Positions 8,705 through 19,778 of a stretch of DNA of 64,000 nucleotides are shown here, piece after piece (the first letter of the stretch is position 1; every line of letters starts with the position of its first letter). Both the position numbers and the translations under genes were made by a program. The DNA comes from Flavobacteriales bacterium (GTDB lineage: Bacteria > Bacteroidota > Bacteroidia > Flavobacteriales_F > PHOS-HE28). The stretch is taken from assembly GCA_016721005.1 (NCBI GenBank), contig JADKJM010000016.1, forward strand, positions 434,001 through 498,000, written 5' to 3'. The notes under the pieces are model-generated. The model ran no database searches. It saw nothing but the letters and a program-made list of their open reading frames with translations, and was not told the origin of the DNA.

Positions 8705-11138
8705 ATGCCTTCTCCCTCCTACCGTTCACCGTCCCCGATCCATCGCCATCCTCGTCGGCATTCTCGCGGTCGGTGCAGCCTTCGGTCAACACGACTGCCT
8801 TTCCACCAAGCGATCCGGACCTGATGGGTTATTCCACACCAAGGATGCGGTGATCCTCTGGCCGCTGGACATCCTCCACCAGCGCATCGAGTTGAACTTG
8901 GCTTTGGGCACCGTGATAGAAGGGCATTGTGCGATCAAGGCGGTTCCGCGGGCTGATGGCACGGATCACTTCCCGCTGGATCTGCTCGCCCTCACCGTGG
9001 ATTCGGTGACCTCTCCGCTCGGCAGCCTGTCCTTCACGCATGTCGGTGAGGTCCTGGACATCACGTTGGCATCCGTTGTGGGCACCACGGACACCGTGGA
9101 TCTCACCGTGCATTACCACGGCGACCCGGTAACCGATGCGAGTGGTTTCGGAGGCTTCTATACCACGGGGCAATACAGCTACAATCTCGGTGTGGCCTTC
9201 CAGAGCGTACCGCACTCGTACGGACGGGCCTGGTTCCCGTGTGCGGACAACTTCACCGAACGCAACAGCTATGAATTCCTCATCACCACACCACTTAGTT
9301 GGAATGCATGGTGCAATGGGGAGTTGATCGCGGAAAGCCTACCCTCTCCAACCACCCGGTTGCAACAGTGGCTGATGCCCGAGACCATGCCTGCCTACCT
9401 CGCATCGGTGGCGGCCAGCAATTACGTCGTGGTCCGTGATACCTTCCCAAGCCTTGGCGGTGCAGAGATCCCGGTGGCGCTCGTCGCCCGGCCACCGGAC
9501 ACCACGAACATGAAGAACTCATTCACCCATTTGCAGGATGCGTTCGATCTGTATGAGGAATGGTTCGGCGCCTATAGCTGGAACAAAGTAGGATACGTGC
9601 TCACCCCGCAAGGTGCCATGGAGCACAGCACCAGCATCCACTACCCGCAATCCATCGCGGATGGTTCGCTGGCCTACCAGAACATCATGGCGCACGAGCT
9701 GGGCCACCAATGGTTCGGGGACCTGGTGACCTGTGACCGGGCGGAAGAGATGTACATCAACGAGGGCTTCGCGGAATACCTCAGCTACCTCTTCCTGGAG
9801 CGGGTGAACGGACGACGTGCGTACATGAGCATCATCCGGGCGAACCACAAGAAGATGGTACATCAGGCACACCTGCTTGACCAAGGTTGGTGGGCGTTGG
9901 ACAGCGTACCGCAAGCATGGACCTACGGCGAACACAGCTACAACAAGGGTGCGGACATGATCCATACGCTTCGCAGCTATCTGGGTGATGACCTGTTCAA
10001 AGCAGGCCTGACCGATTTCCTGCAAACGCATGCCTTCGAGCCCGTGAACACCGATATGCTCCGCGACCATCTCACGACTTTCACCGGCGTCGACCTCACC
10101 GACTTCTTCGCGGACTTCGTGCAGCAGCCCGGCTGGTCGGCGTTCGAGATCAATGCGTTCGACGTGGCACCGATCGGAAATGAGTGGAACGCCCACATCA
10201 CATTCGGGCAAAAGGTCCGGGGTCCTGCGGCATTGTATCACAACGTTCCGGTAACAATGGTCATGATGGGTGATACGCCGGACCAACAGCACCGTACGAC
10301 GATCGTGATCGGTGGTGCCTCCTCCGAGGTGGATGTGCCTTGCCCATTCGAACCACGGAGCTACTGGCTGAACGATGATGATCGGATCGGTCTTGCCATC
10401 ACCGGAAGCACGGACACCATCACCACTGGAGGATTCCATTCGATCCCGCTGGCGAACATGGAATTGGTGATCCCTGCAATGTCCGATACCGCAGTGATGC
10501 GCGTGGAGCAATACTGGGTCGGCCCGGACAATACACCGGTGCAGGACAACTGGGCCTACATCGTATCACCGGACCGCTATTGGCGCGTGCAAGGCCGATT
10601 CCCTGCTGGCATCACCGGCCGGATCTTCTACGATGGTCGCAATACCACGGCAGGAAATTTGGATCGCGGGCTCATGCACGACACCCTCGGCTTCACCTTC
10701 CGCGAGGATAGCCTCGTGGCGCTCTACCGCGCGGATGCCGGTATGCCGTGGATCGAATGGTCGAGTTCGATCAATACGCTGGGCAGCGCAACGGATGGAT
10801 ACGGCCGCATCACGATCGATAGCCTCCAGCAAGGCGAGTACACCCTTGGCTGGCGGAAGAGCGCTGTAGGAATTCACGGATCCGATGCTGCTGCCACCGA
10901 GTGGTCCATCGCACCGAATCCCGCCCGTGGCACTGTGACCGTGAGCGATCCGCGGTCGGGCCTCTTCGGCATCATCGATCTTCTCGACGGTCTTGGTCGC
11001 CTAGCGGGTTCCGAACGGTTGAATGGTACGTCCGCGATCTTCGACCTGCACGACGTGAAAGCAGGAACGTACCACCTCCGGTTCACACCATCCACGGGCG
11101 CTGCCCCGGAACAGATCGGGACCTTGGTGGTGAATTGA
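8705..11138 (+). CDS. Secreted M1-family metallopeptidase with T9SS type A sorting domain
   Basis: A zinc aminopeptidase of family M1. An exopeptidase-loop GAMEH motif precedes the zinc site HELGHQWFGDLV, and the second zinc ligand is in YINEGFAEYLSYL. An N-terminal beta-rich domain precedes the catalytic domain. The C-terminal 75 residues (WSIAPNPARGTVTV ... GTYHLRF) are a type A T9SS sorting domain, so the enzyme should be exported and surface-attached or released. The start is a problem. The main frame runs open upstream to ATGs at 8583-8607, overlapping the divergent gene, but the credible signal peptide (RSIAILVGILAVGAAFGQ) has no in-frame start close to it. Reading from ATG 8705 joins this leader perfectly if one C of the CCCC run at 8733-8736 is removed. 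I place the start at 8705 and suspect a one-base error or mutation. The in-frame alternative start is 8607. Confidence 0.85.
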
Positions 11139-11184
11139 TCCTTCGCGTGAAGGGAAGTATGTTCACGCCGCGTCCGATCGCCTG

Positions 11185-13044
11185 ATGATCGCCTTGCTCC
11201 GTTACCTCCTCGTGCTGCTCCTGTGTTGGATGCTGGTATTCCTGCTCCAACAGGCCTGCTTCATCTTCTTCGAACCGGCTTGGACCGATCCTCTTTCGCG
11301 CTCGGCCATTCTATTCAGTTTCCAGCGGGCGCTGCCGATGGACCTCGCCGCAGCGTGCTATTTCACGCTGCCCATTGCGTTGTTGTGTCTTCCACTTCTT
11401 TGGAAGGAGATCGCCTGGTTGCGCCGCGTGAACAGGATCCTCATCGGCGTGTTCCTGGTCATCAGCGCGATCATCAGCGTTTCGGACCTGGCGCTGTTCC
11501 GTGCTTGGGGAACCAAGATCAATCACAAGGCACTCTCCTACCTGATCTATCCGGATGAAGCCTTTGCTGCGGCAGGTGGTGCACATCCGGGCCAATTGGT
11601 CGTGATCCTCTTGGCGCAGGTCGCTGTGGGCTGGTTCCTCTTTTCCCGGATGGATCACCGCCGAACCTTCAGGGCTTCACCGCTATGGGGGCGCATTGCG
11701 GCCCTGGTGCTATTCCCTTCGGCGATCTTCATCGGTATGCGCGGCGGCGTGCAGGACTATCCCATCGATCGCAGCTGGTCCTATCACTCGGTGCATCCGG
11801 TCCTGAATCTGGGCGCGCTCAATGGTGTTTGGAATGTGATCGTGCTGTTCGCCGAGCCGCCGGAGATCGCCTCGAACCCGTACACCTACATGCCGAAGGA
11901 GGAAGCCGATCGCCGCTTCGCCGAGCTGCATGCTTCCTCGAATGGTGAGCATCATATCATCCTCTCCACGGAGCGCCCGAATGTGATCATGGTGCTTCTG
12001 GAGAGCTGGGCCGCCGATGTGGTGGGTGTGCTTGGCGGTGATGCCGGTGTGACACCGGGCTTCGATCGACTAGCGAAGAACGGCCTGCTCTTCACCAACT
12101 TCTACTCCACCGGCTTCCGCACCGAACAAGGCTTGTGTGCGATGATGAGCGGTTTCCCATCGCAGCCGAAGACCACCATCATCCGCCAGTACGGCAAGTT
12201 CGATCGCCTACCCAGCATGGTGAACGTGTTGGATTCCGTGGGATACCATTCCACCTACTTCTACGCTGGTGACGTCGCGTTCGCGAACACGCGAGCGTAT
12301 CTGGAGACCATCGGCTTCAACCGGATCCACGATGAGAACTCCTTCCCGATCGTGAAGCGCACGGAGTGGGGCGCGTATGACGAGGAACTCTTCGCATTCC
12401 ATACCCGCACGACACGGAATGAAGCCGAGCCGTTCTTCCACGCCGTCATGACCAGTTCCAGCCACGAGCCCTTCGACATCCCGGTGGATGAAGGTTTCGA
12501 AGGCCGGTCGGATGCGCAGCTCTATCGCAACAGCATCCACTACTCGGATCGCACGCTTGCCGCCTTCATGGATTCGTGCAAGCATCAACCGTGGTACGAC
12601 CGCACATTGATCATCATTGTCGCCGATCACGGACACTATTTACCGCACAATCGTGGTAATCACACTGCGGAGCGCCATCGCATTCCTTTCCTAATCACCG
12701 GCGGTGCGTTGATCCCGCAACTACGCGGAAAGCAGGACAGGACATTCGGTTGTCACGTGGATGTCGCTGCGACGTTGCTTGGACAACTGGGGCTTCCTTC
12801 AGATCGCTTCGAATGGAGCAAGGACCTGTTCGACAGTGGATCGAAGCATTTCGCCTTCTGGACCTTCGATGATGGTTTCGGGATCGCGGACTCGAAGCAA
12901 TCACTTGTCTTCGATAACCTTGGTAAGCGCGTCCTACAACTGCGCGACACCACGACTGCCGCAGTGGAGAATGCTCGGTTGATCCGCGATGGGCAGGCCT
13001 TGGAGCAAGTGCTGCTCGACCGCTACATCACATTGAGCCAGTAG
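11185..13044 (+). CDS. LTA-synthase-like membrane sulfatase/phosphotransferase
   Basis: A 619-residue protein with about five N-terminal transmembrane helices (first near residues 5-30, last near 172-186) and then a large extracytoplasmic alkaline-phosphatase/sulfatase-fold domain. Metal-site features are visible: LLESW (Glu about 283), a likely nucleophile Thr in FRTEQG (about 313), SSSHEPFD, and VADHGHY followed by H..ERHRIP near the C-terminus. This is the architecture of LtaS/OPG-type enzymes. In Gram-negative bacteria such proteins usually transfer phosphoglycerol or phosphoethanolamine to periplasmic or envelope glycans. The substrate here is not evident. It ends three bases from the convergent enolase gene. 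Confidence 0.85.
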   Translation: MIALLRYLLVLLLCWMLVFLLQQACFIFFEPAWTDPLSRSAILFSFQRALPMDLAAACYFTLPIALLCLPLLWKEIAWLRRVNRILIGVFLVISAIISVSDLALFRAWGTKINHKALSYLIYPDEAFAAAGGAHPGQLVVILLAQVAVGWFLFSRMDHRRTFRASPLWGRIAALVLFPSAIFIGMRGGVQDYPIDRSWSYHSVHPVLNLGALNGVWNVIVLFAEPPEIASNPYTYMPKEEADRRFAELHASSNGEHHIILSTERPNVIMVLLESWAADVVGVLGGDAGVTPGFDRLAKNGLLFTNFYSTGFRTEQGLCAMMSGFPSQPKTTIIRQYGKFDRLPSMVNVLDSVGYHSTYFYAGDVAFANTRAYLETIGFNRIHDENSFPIVKRTEWGAYDEELFAFHTRTTRNEAEPFFHAVMTSSSHEPFDIPVDEGFEGRSDAQLYRNSIHYSDRTLAAFMDSCKHQPWYDRTLIIIVADHGHYLPHNRGNHTAERHRIPFLITGGALIPQLRGKQDRTFGCHVDVAATLLGQLGLPSDRFEWSKDLFDSGSKHFAFWTFDDGFGIADSKQSLVFDNLGKRVLQLRDTTTAAVENARLIRDGQALEQVLLDRYITLSQ

Positions 13045-13047
13045 CGC

Positions 13048-14343
<1,296 letters not shown>

Positions 14344-15480
14344 TTAAGCGTTCTGCGGCGCATGGCGCTCTGCACGCACATGCTCCTTCATGAGTTGAAC
14401 GAAACGATCGAAGAGATACCGGCTGTCATAGGGTCCCGGCCCGGCTTCGGGGTGATACTGTACACTGAAGACCGGCTTTCCCTTCAAGCGGATCCCGGCT
14501 ACGCTGCCATCATTCAGGTGGGTGTGCGTGATCTCCACGGCTGTGTTCTTCTCCGCATCCGCGCGACGCAGCACGAAACCATGATTCTGGGAGGTCACTT
14601 CATCGCGCCCGGTGGTGAGGTCCTTCACCGGGTGATTGATGCCGCGGTGACCGTGATGCATCTTCTCGGTGGCGATACCCAGACTCTCGCCTAACAACTG
14701 GTGACCGAGGCAAATGCCGAACACCGGCAGTCCGCTCGCGACGATCTCCTTCACCTGCTTCACACTGGACGGCATCGCACCGGGATCGCCGGGGCCATTG
14801 CTCAACATGATCCCGTCCGGCTTCCATCCGAGCATCTCCGCCACGGATGTGTTCATCGGGAACACACGCACGCGACAGTCACGCTCGGTGAGGCAGCGCT
14901 CGATGTTCCGCTTCACGCCATAATCCACCAATGCCACGCGGAACGATGCTTTCGCAGGTCCAACCTCATAAGCATCCCGTGTGCTCACCGTACTGGAGAG
15001 CTCTCTTCCGCTCATGTCCGGCGCCTCCTTCAACCGGGCGGTAAGGATCTTCAGATCCATTTCCATAGAACTGATCAACGCATTCTGCGCACCGTGGTCA
15101 CGGATGTGGCGCACGAGTTTGCGCGTGTCCAGATCGCTGATCCCCACAACACCATGCTCGATCAAATGATCATCAAGTGATCCGGTTCCACCAGGACGGC
15201 TCCATACCTCGCTGTACTTCTTCACCACCAGACCGGCGATCGTCGGCCTTCCGCTTTCCTCCTCACCCACCTTCACACCATAGTTCCCGATATGCGGCGA
15301 GGCCATCGTCATGATCTGGCCGGTATAGCTCGGATCGGAAAAGATCTCCTGATAGCCGGTCATCCCGGTATTGAAGCAGATCTCTCCTACAGTGACCCCA
15401 CGCGCTCCGATCGCTCGACCCCGAAATACCGTTCCGTCCGCAAGTAGAAGAATGGCTTCGGGTCGGTGACTGATGAGCAT
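14344..15480 (-). CDS. carA: Carbamoyl-phosphate synthase small subunit
   Basis: A 378-residue glutamine amidotransferase subunit that supplies ammonia to CarB for carbamoyl phosphate, the precursor of pyrimidines and arginine. The N-terminal CPSase_sm_chain domain (LADGTVFRGRAIG, GEICFNTGMTGYQEIFSDPSY) is followed by a class I glutaminase with the nucleophile in FGICLGHQLLGE and the His/Glu pair in VQYHPEAGPGP. CarB is not in the window. The gene starts beside the divergent guanine deaminase gene, with its own TATCTTTG box upstream. Confidence 0.97.
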   Translation of the reverse strand: MLISHRPEAILLLADGTVFRGRAIGARGVTVGEICFNTGMTGYQEIFSDPSYTGQIMTMASPHIGNYGVKVGEEESGRPTIAGLVVKKYSEVWSRPGGTGSLDDHLIEHGVVGISDLDTRKLVRHIRDHGAQNALISSMEMDLKILTARLKEAPDMSGRELSSTVSTRDAYEVGPAKASFRVALVDYGVKRNIERCLTERDCRVRVFPMNTSVAEMLGWKPDGIMLSNGPGDPGAMPSSVKQVKEIVASGLPVFGICLGHQLLGESLGIATEKMHHGHRGINHPVKDLTTGRDEVTSQNHGFVLRRADAEKNTAVEITHTHLNDGSVAGIRLKGKPVFSVQYHPEAGPGPYDSRYLFDRFVQLMKEHVRAERHAPQNA

Positions 15481-15496
15481 GGTCCGGCAGGGTGCG

Positions 15497-15504
15497 CAAA
15501 GATA
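15497..15504 (-). promoter_or_regulatory. -7 promoter box (TATCTTTG on minus strand) for carA-eno
   Basis: Reads TATCTTTG on the minus strand, a full match to the TAnnTTTG consensus, 17 bases upstream of the carA ATG. The -33 region is only partly recognisable. Confidence 0.5.
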
Positions 15505-15546
15505 TTCGTCGATGCCAACGCGTCAGGGATGGATCATCCACAGGTG

Positions 15547-15577
15547 TTGATAAGCGCTCGATCCAGTGGTATCCTTG
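15547..15577 (+). promoter_or_regulatory. Putative promoter for guaD-xdhA-xdhB
   Basis: TTG at 15547-15549 and TATCCTTG at 15570-15577 are 20 bases apart. This is close to the TTG-N19-TAnnTTTG Bacteroidota promoter, with one mismatch in the -7 box. The guaD ATG follows at 15589, giving a very short leader. Confidence 0.45.
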
Positions 15578-15588
15578 TCAACCAGAGC

Positions 15589-16062
15589 ATGAGCGGAGAT
15601 CGAAAACACATGGAGGAGGCCATTCGCCTCTCATTGGAGAATGTTGAAAGCGGCAAAGGCGGTCCTTTCGGTTGTGTGGTGGTGAAGGGCGGGGTGATCA
15701 TCGCACATGGGGCGAATGAGGTGACCACGAGTAACGACCCGACGGCGCATGCTGAAGTGGTCGCCATCCGGAAAGCCTGCGCGGAATTGGGGTCTTTTCA
15801 GCTTGATGGCTGCGAGATCTATTGCAGCTGCGAGCCTTGCCCGATGTGCCTTGGCGCGATCTACTGGGCGCGCCCGAAGGCGATCTACTACGCGAACACG
15901 AAAGCCGATGCCGCCGCGATCGACTTCGATGATGCCTTCATCTACGCGGAGATGGAGCGACCGATCGGTGATCGCAAACTCTTCACGCAACAATTGATGC
16001 GGGACGAAGCGCAAGTGGCGTTCGAGAAGTGGAAGGCGAGTACGAAGAAGATCGAATACTGA
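15589..16062 (+). CDS. guaD: Guanine deaminase-like nucleoside/base deaminase
   Basis: A 157-residue cytidine-deaminase-fold enzyme: the zinc and proton-shuttle motif THAEV appears as TAHAEVVAIRKAC and the two Cys ligands as EPCPMCLGAIYWAR. Length and the C-terminal FDDAFIYAEM...PIGDRKLF tail fit the Bacillus GuaD type rather than cytidine or tRNA-adenosine deaminases. It would convert guanine to xanthine, which the xanthine dehydrogenase encoded directly downstream then oxidises. The start is placed at ATG 15589 (MSGDRKHMEEAIRL), 11 bases after the promoter-like TATCCTTG; upstream in-frame Met codons overlap carA's control region. The stop lies three bases before the next ATG. Confidence 0.88.
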   Translation: MSGDRKHMEEAIRLSLENVESGKGGPFGCVVVKGGVIIAHGANEVTTSNDPTAHAEVVAIRKACAELGSFQLDGCEIYCSCEPCPMCLGAIYWARPKAIYYANTKADAAAIDFDDAFIYAEMERPIGDRKLFTQQLMRDEAQVAFEKWKASTKKIEY

Positions 16063-16065
16063 GTG

Positions 16066-17526
16066 ATGGTGTCCTTCATCCTGAACGACGCAATGATCGC
16101 GTGTGCCGAACCGGAAGGCACGGTGCTGCTCGACATTATCCGTTACAAGCAACACCTCCCCGGCACCAAGATCGGCTGCCGCGAAGGTGATTGCGGGGCT
16201 TGCACGGTGCTTGTTGGTGAATTGAAAGGCGATCGGGTCGAGTACCGTTCGATGACCTCCTGCTTGTTGGCACTGGCGAACGTGCACGGCAAGCACATTG
16301 TGACGGTCGAAGGATTGAACATGGACACCCTCTCCCCTGTTCAGCAAGCGATGGTGGACGAGAGCGGAACCCAATGTGGCTTCTGCACACCGGGCTTCGT
16401 GGTGTCGTTGAGTGGTTGTTGCCTTTCGAAGGAGACGGTCACACAAGATCTCGCGACCCGCGCCATCGACGGGAACATTTGTCGTTGCACAGGTTACAAG
16501 TCGATCGAGCGTGCGGCGGGGATCATCGCGGATCAACTGAAGAAGAAGGATGCCAAGGACCCCATCGGATGGAGTGTGAAGAACGGTTTTCTTCCTACTT
16601 ACTTCAGCGGAATTGCAGAACGCTTGTCGAAACTATCTCGTGACCTGCGTAGCGGAGGCCTCGCTGGACTTGTGCGGAGTGAACCGCCTGCACGATACAA
16701 CGAGCGATTGATCGCGGGTGGAACTGACCTGTACGTACAGAAGCACGACACCATGCACCGCTCACTGCTGCGATCGGTGTTCAATGACGACGCGCTGAAG
16801 GGTATTCGCATCGCAGGCGATGAATGCATCATTGGTGGGTCATGCACGGCCAACGACCTATTGGCATCGAAGGAACTGGTCGCCCACTTTCCGAACTTGG
16901 AGAACCAACTGCTGCTCGTTTCCTCCACGCCCATCCGCAACATGGGCACCTTGGCTGGCAATTTCGTGAATGCATCACCCATCGGGGATCTTACGATCTT
17001 CTTCCTGGCGCTGGATAGCACGATCGTGCTTGAAGATCGTACGGGCGGGAAACTTCCCGCCCAAGGCAACCGCCGCTCCATGCTCAAAGAACTGTACAAA
17101 GGCTACAAGAACCTCGACAGATCTCCCGGTGAGATCCTCACATCCGTGGGCTTCAAGCTTCCCACAAAGAGCACGCGCTTCAATTTCGAGAAGGTGAGCA
17201 AACGCACATACTTGGACATCGCCAGCGTGAACAGCGCGATCCGTTTGGAACTCAATGGTGATGTGATCCGCGAAGCGCATGTGAGTGCCGGTGGCGTGGC
17301 GCCGATACCGAAGTATCTCGCCAACACATCCACCTTCCTCGTGGGCAAGACGATCTCCAACGAAACGGTTCGCGCCGCTATCCAAGTCATCAACGACGAG
17401 ATCGCGCCGATCAGCGATGTGCGGGGCACTGCGGAGTACAAGCGTTTGCTGTTGCGTCAACTGTTCTTCGCGCACTTTTTGGAGTTGTTCCCGGAGAAAT
17501 TCACGCTGAAGGAACTTGTCGCATGA
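16066..17526 (+). CDS. xdhA: Xanthine dehydrogenase small subunit (2Fe-2S and FAD)
   Basis: A 486-residue electron-transfer subunit. The N-terminal ferredoxin-like domain has CREGDCGACTVL, the second cluster domain has QCGFCTPGFV and CRCTGYKSI, and a CO-dehydrogenase flavoprotein-type FAD domain follows (IAGGTDLYVQ, NMGTLAGNFVNASPIGD). It passes electrons from the molybdenum subunit to NAD+ or another acceptor. GTG at 16063 or ATG at 16066 could start; ATG is preferred. The end overlaps xdhB by 4 bases (ATGA). Residues about 326-332 (TGGKLPA) are encoded by a copy of the GGGCG...CGCCC palindrome found elsewhere in the window, apparently an in-frame insertion in a loop. Confidence 0.94.
   Translation: MVSFILNDAMIACAEPEGTVLLDIIRYKQHLPGTKIGCREGDCGACTVLVGELKGDRVEYRSMTSCLLALANVHGKHIVTVEGLNMDTLSPVQQAMVDESGTQCGFCTPGFVVSLSGCCLSKETVTQDLATRAIDGNICRCTGYKSIERAAGIIADQLKKKDAKDPIGWSVKNGFLPTYFSGIAERLSKLSRDLRSGGLAGLVRSEPPARYNERLIAGGTDLYVQKHDTMHRSLLRSVFNDDALKGIRIAGDECIIGGSCTANDLLASKELVAHFPNLENQLLLVSSTPIRNMGTLAGNFVNASPIGDLTIFFLALDSTIVLEDRTGGKLPAQGNRRSMLKELYKGYKNLDRSPGEILTSVGFKLPTKSTRFNFEKVSKRTYLDIASVNSAIRLELNGDVIREAHVSAGGVAPIPKYLANTSTFLVGKTISNETVRAAIQVINDEIAPISDVRGTAEYKRLLLRQLFFAHFLELFPEKFTLKELVA
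17039..17064. repeat. GTA-flanked 20-bp palindromic element inside xdhA
   Basis: Arms GGGCGGGAA (17043-17051) and TTCCCGCCC (17054-17062) around a two-base centre, preceded by GTAC and followed by AA. It keeps the xdhA frame open. The same element, including the GTAC flank, lies in allantoicase and in six spacers of the ribosomal operon. Confidence 0.7.
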
Positions 17527-19772
17527 AGAACGTCGACAGCGCAGGCCACGTCACGGGGAGATCGATCTACCTCGATGACATCCCTGTGATGCAGGGTACG
17601 CTGTACGCCTTGCCGTACGATGCGCCTTCAGCACACGCGCACATCAAGAAGCTCGACGTATCCGAGGCTGCCGCCATGCCCGGCGTGATCCGGATCCTCA
17701 CCTACAAGGACATCCCCGGCGAGAACCAGATCGGGGGCATCATCCCGGATGAGCCGCTCTTCGCTGAGAAAGAGGTCCACTTCTGGGGCATGCCAGTGGC
17801 GCTGATCATCGCGACCTCGGAGGATGCTGCGATCCAAGCGCGCAAACTGATCACCATCGAGTTGGAGGAATTGCCGGTGATCACTGATCCACGGGAAGCG
17901 CGCGCGAAGGGCGAGTTGATCATCCCACCACGCACATTCAAACTCGGCGATCCGAAGCAAGCGTGGTCGAACTGTGCACATGTCTTTGAAGGCCGCGCCG
18001 ATACGAATGGACAGGAGCATCTCTACATCGAGACCCAAGGTGCTTACGCATACCCCACCGAGCACGGTAGCATCCGGATCTCATCCAGCACACAAGGCCC
18101 GACGGCCGTGCAAAAGACCATTGCAAAGGTTTTGGGTGTGGCCATGCACAAGGTGGAAGTGGATGTGACACGCCTCGGCGGCGGCTTCGGAGGCAAAGAA
18201 GATCAGGCATCGGCATGGGCCACGATGGTCGCGCTGGCGAGCTACCTGCTGAAGAAACCTGTGAAGCTGGCGATGCACCGCATGGACGACATGCGCATGA
18301 CCGGCAAGCGGCATCCGTACAGCAGCGATTTCAAGATCGGCTTGGACAAGGACCTGAAGATCGTCGCCTACGAAGCGACCTTCCACCAGAACGCCGGCGC
18401 AGCGGCCGACCTATCACCAGCCGTGATGGAGCGCACGCTCTTCCATGCAACAAACAGCTACTTCGTGCCGAACGTGGAAGTGACGGCCTATTGTTGTCGC
18501 ACGCACTTGCCGCCGAATACGGCATTCCGTGGCTTCGGTGGTCCGCAAGGGATGTTCGTCATCGAAAGCGCGATCGCGGAAGCCGCTCGAGCACTGGGTG
18601 TGAGCGCTCGCGAGATCCAGCGCCGCAACTTGATGCCGGAAGGCAGCGAGTTCAGCTACGGGCAGATCGCGGAGCACGTGAACGCGACGCCTGCTTGGGA
18701 ACTCGCCGACAAGACCTTCGACTTCGATAAGCAACAGAAGGAAGTCGATGCCTTCAACGCAATAGGCGAGACGCACAAGAAGGGTATGGCCATCATGCCG
18801 ATCTGTTTCGGGATCTCGTTCACCAATACGCCGATGAACCATGCGCGCGCGCTGGTGCATGTGTACCAGGACGGTAGCGTGGGCGTGAGCACCGGCGGTG
18901 TGGAGATGGGCCAGGGCCTCAACACCAAGATGGTGCAGGTGGCAGCGGCCGTGTTCTCGATCGACCCATCACGCGTGAAGCTGGAGAGCACGAACACAAC
19001 GCGCGTCGCGAACACCAGTCCCAGCGCGGCCAGCGCAACAGCGGACCTGAACGGCAAGGCCTTGGAGATCGGCTGCAACGCGATACTTGAACGGATCAAG
19101 GAGAAAGCATCACGGATCCTCAAGAGCAAGCCAGAAGCGATCACGATCGAGAACGAGGCGGTGATGAACAACGGCCAAGCAACCGACCTTGACTGGAAGA
19201 AACTGATCCACGCCTGCCACTGGGACCGCGTACACCTGAGCGAGAGCGGCCACTACGCCACGCCGGAGATCCACTTTGACAAGAGCAAAGAGAAAGGCCA
19301 TCCCTTCGCGTACCACGTCTATGGCACCGCAGTGGTGATGGTCACGGTGGATTGCATCCGCGGCACCTACGTGGTGGATGCCGTGAAACTGGTACACGAT
19401 TTCGGCAAGCGCATGAACGATGCGGTGGACATCGGCCAGATCGAGGGCGGCCTGGTGCAGGGCCTCGGCTGGATGACGATGGAGGAGATCGTGTACAACG
19501 ACAAAGGCAAGCTCCTGAGCAACGCGCTGAGCACCTACAAGGTGCCGGACATCCACAGCGTACCGAAGGAGATCACGATCGAGGCACTTCCGACCGACGG
19601 GCACCCGCTGGCCATCCGCCGCAGCAAGGCCGTGGGCGAGCCACCGTTGATGTATGGGATCGGCGTGTACTTCGCGATACAGAACGCGATCAAAGCCTTC
19701 CGGCCGGATGCGCGCATGGTGTTCGATGCGCCGTACACGCCGGAGAAGGTCCTAATGTCATTGTATGCATAG
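17523..19772 (+). CDS. xdhB: Xanthine dehydrogenase molybdopterin-binding subunit
   Basis: A 749-residue catalytic subunit of the XdhB/aldehyde-oxidase family. Visible sites include the N-terminal a/b hammerhead domain (TGRSIYLDDIP), the molybdopterin loops GGGFGGKEDQA and AFRGFGGPQG, GVEMGQGLNTKM, and the catalytic Glu in KAVGEPPLMYG near the C-terminus. It hydroxylates hypoxanthine and xanthine to urate. It is translationally coupled to xdhA. The XdhC maturation factor usually found nearby is not in the window. Confidence 0.95.
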   Translation: MKNVDSAGHVTGRSIYLDDIPVMQGTLYALPYDAPSAHAHIKKLDVSEAAAMPGVIRILTYKDIPGENQIGGIIPDEPLFAEKEVHFWGMPVALIIATSEDAAIQARKLITIELEELPVITDPREARAKGELIIPPRTFKLGDPKQAWSNCAHVFEGRADTNGQEHLYIETQGAYAYPTEHGSIRISSSTQGPTAVQKTIAKVLGVAMHKVEVDVTRLGGGFGGKEDQASAWATMVALASYLLKKPVKLAMHRMDDMRMTGKRHPYSSDFKIGLDKDLKIVAYEATFHQNAGAAADLSPAVMERTLFHATNSYFVPNVEVTAYCCRTHLPPNTAFRGFGGPQGMFVIESAIAEAARALGVSAREIQRRNLMPEGSEFSYGQIAEHVNATPAWELADKTFDFDKQQKEVDAFNAIGETHKKGMAIMPICFGISFTNTPMNHARALVHVYQDGSVGVSTGGVEMGQGLNTKMVQVAAAVFSIDPSRVKLESTNTTRVANTSPSAASATADLNGKALEIGCNAILERIKEKASRILKSKPEAITIENEAVMNNGQATDLDWKKLIHACHWDRVHLSESGHYATPEIHFDKSKEKGHPFAYHVYGTAVVMVTVDCIRGTYVVDAVKLVHDFGKRMNDAVDIGQIEGGLVQGLGWMTMEEIVYNDKGKLLSNALSTYKVPDIHSVPKEITIEALPTDGHPLAIRRSKAVGEPPLMYGIGVYFAIQNAIKAFRPDARMVFDAPYTPEKVLMSLYA

Positions 19773-19778
19773 GCGCGC

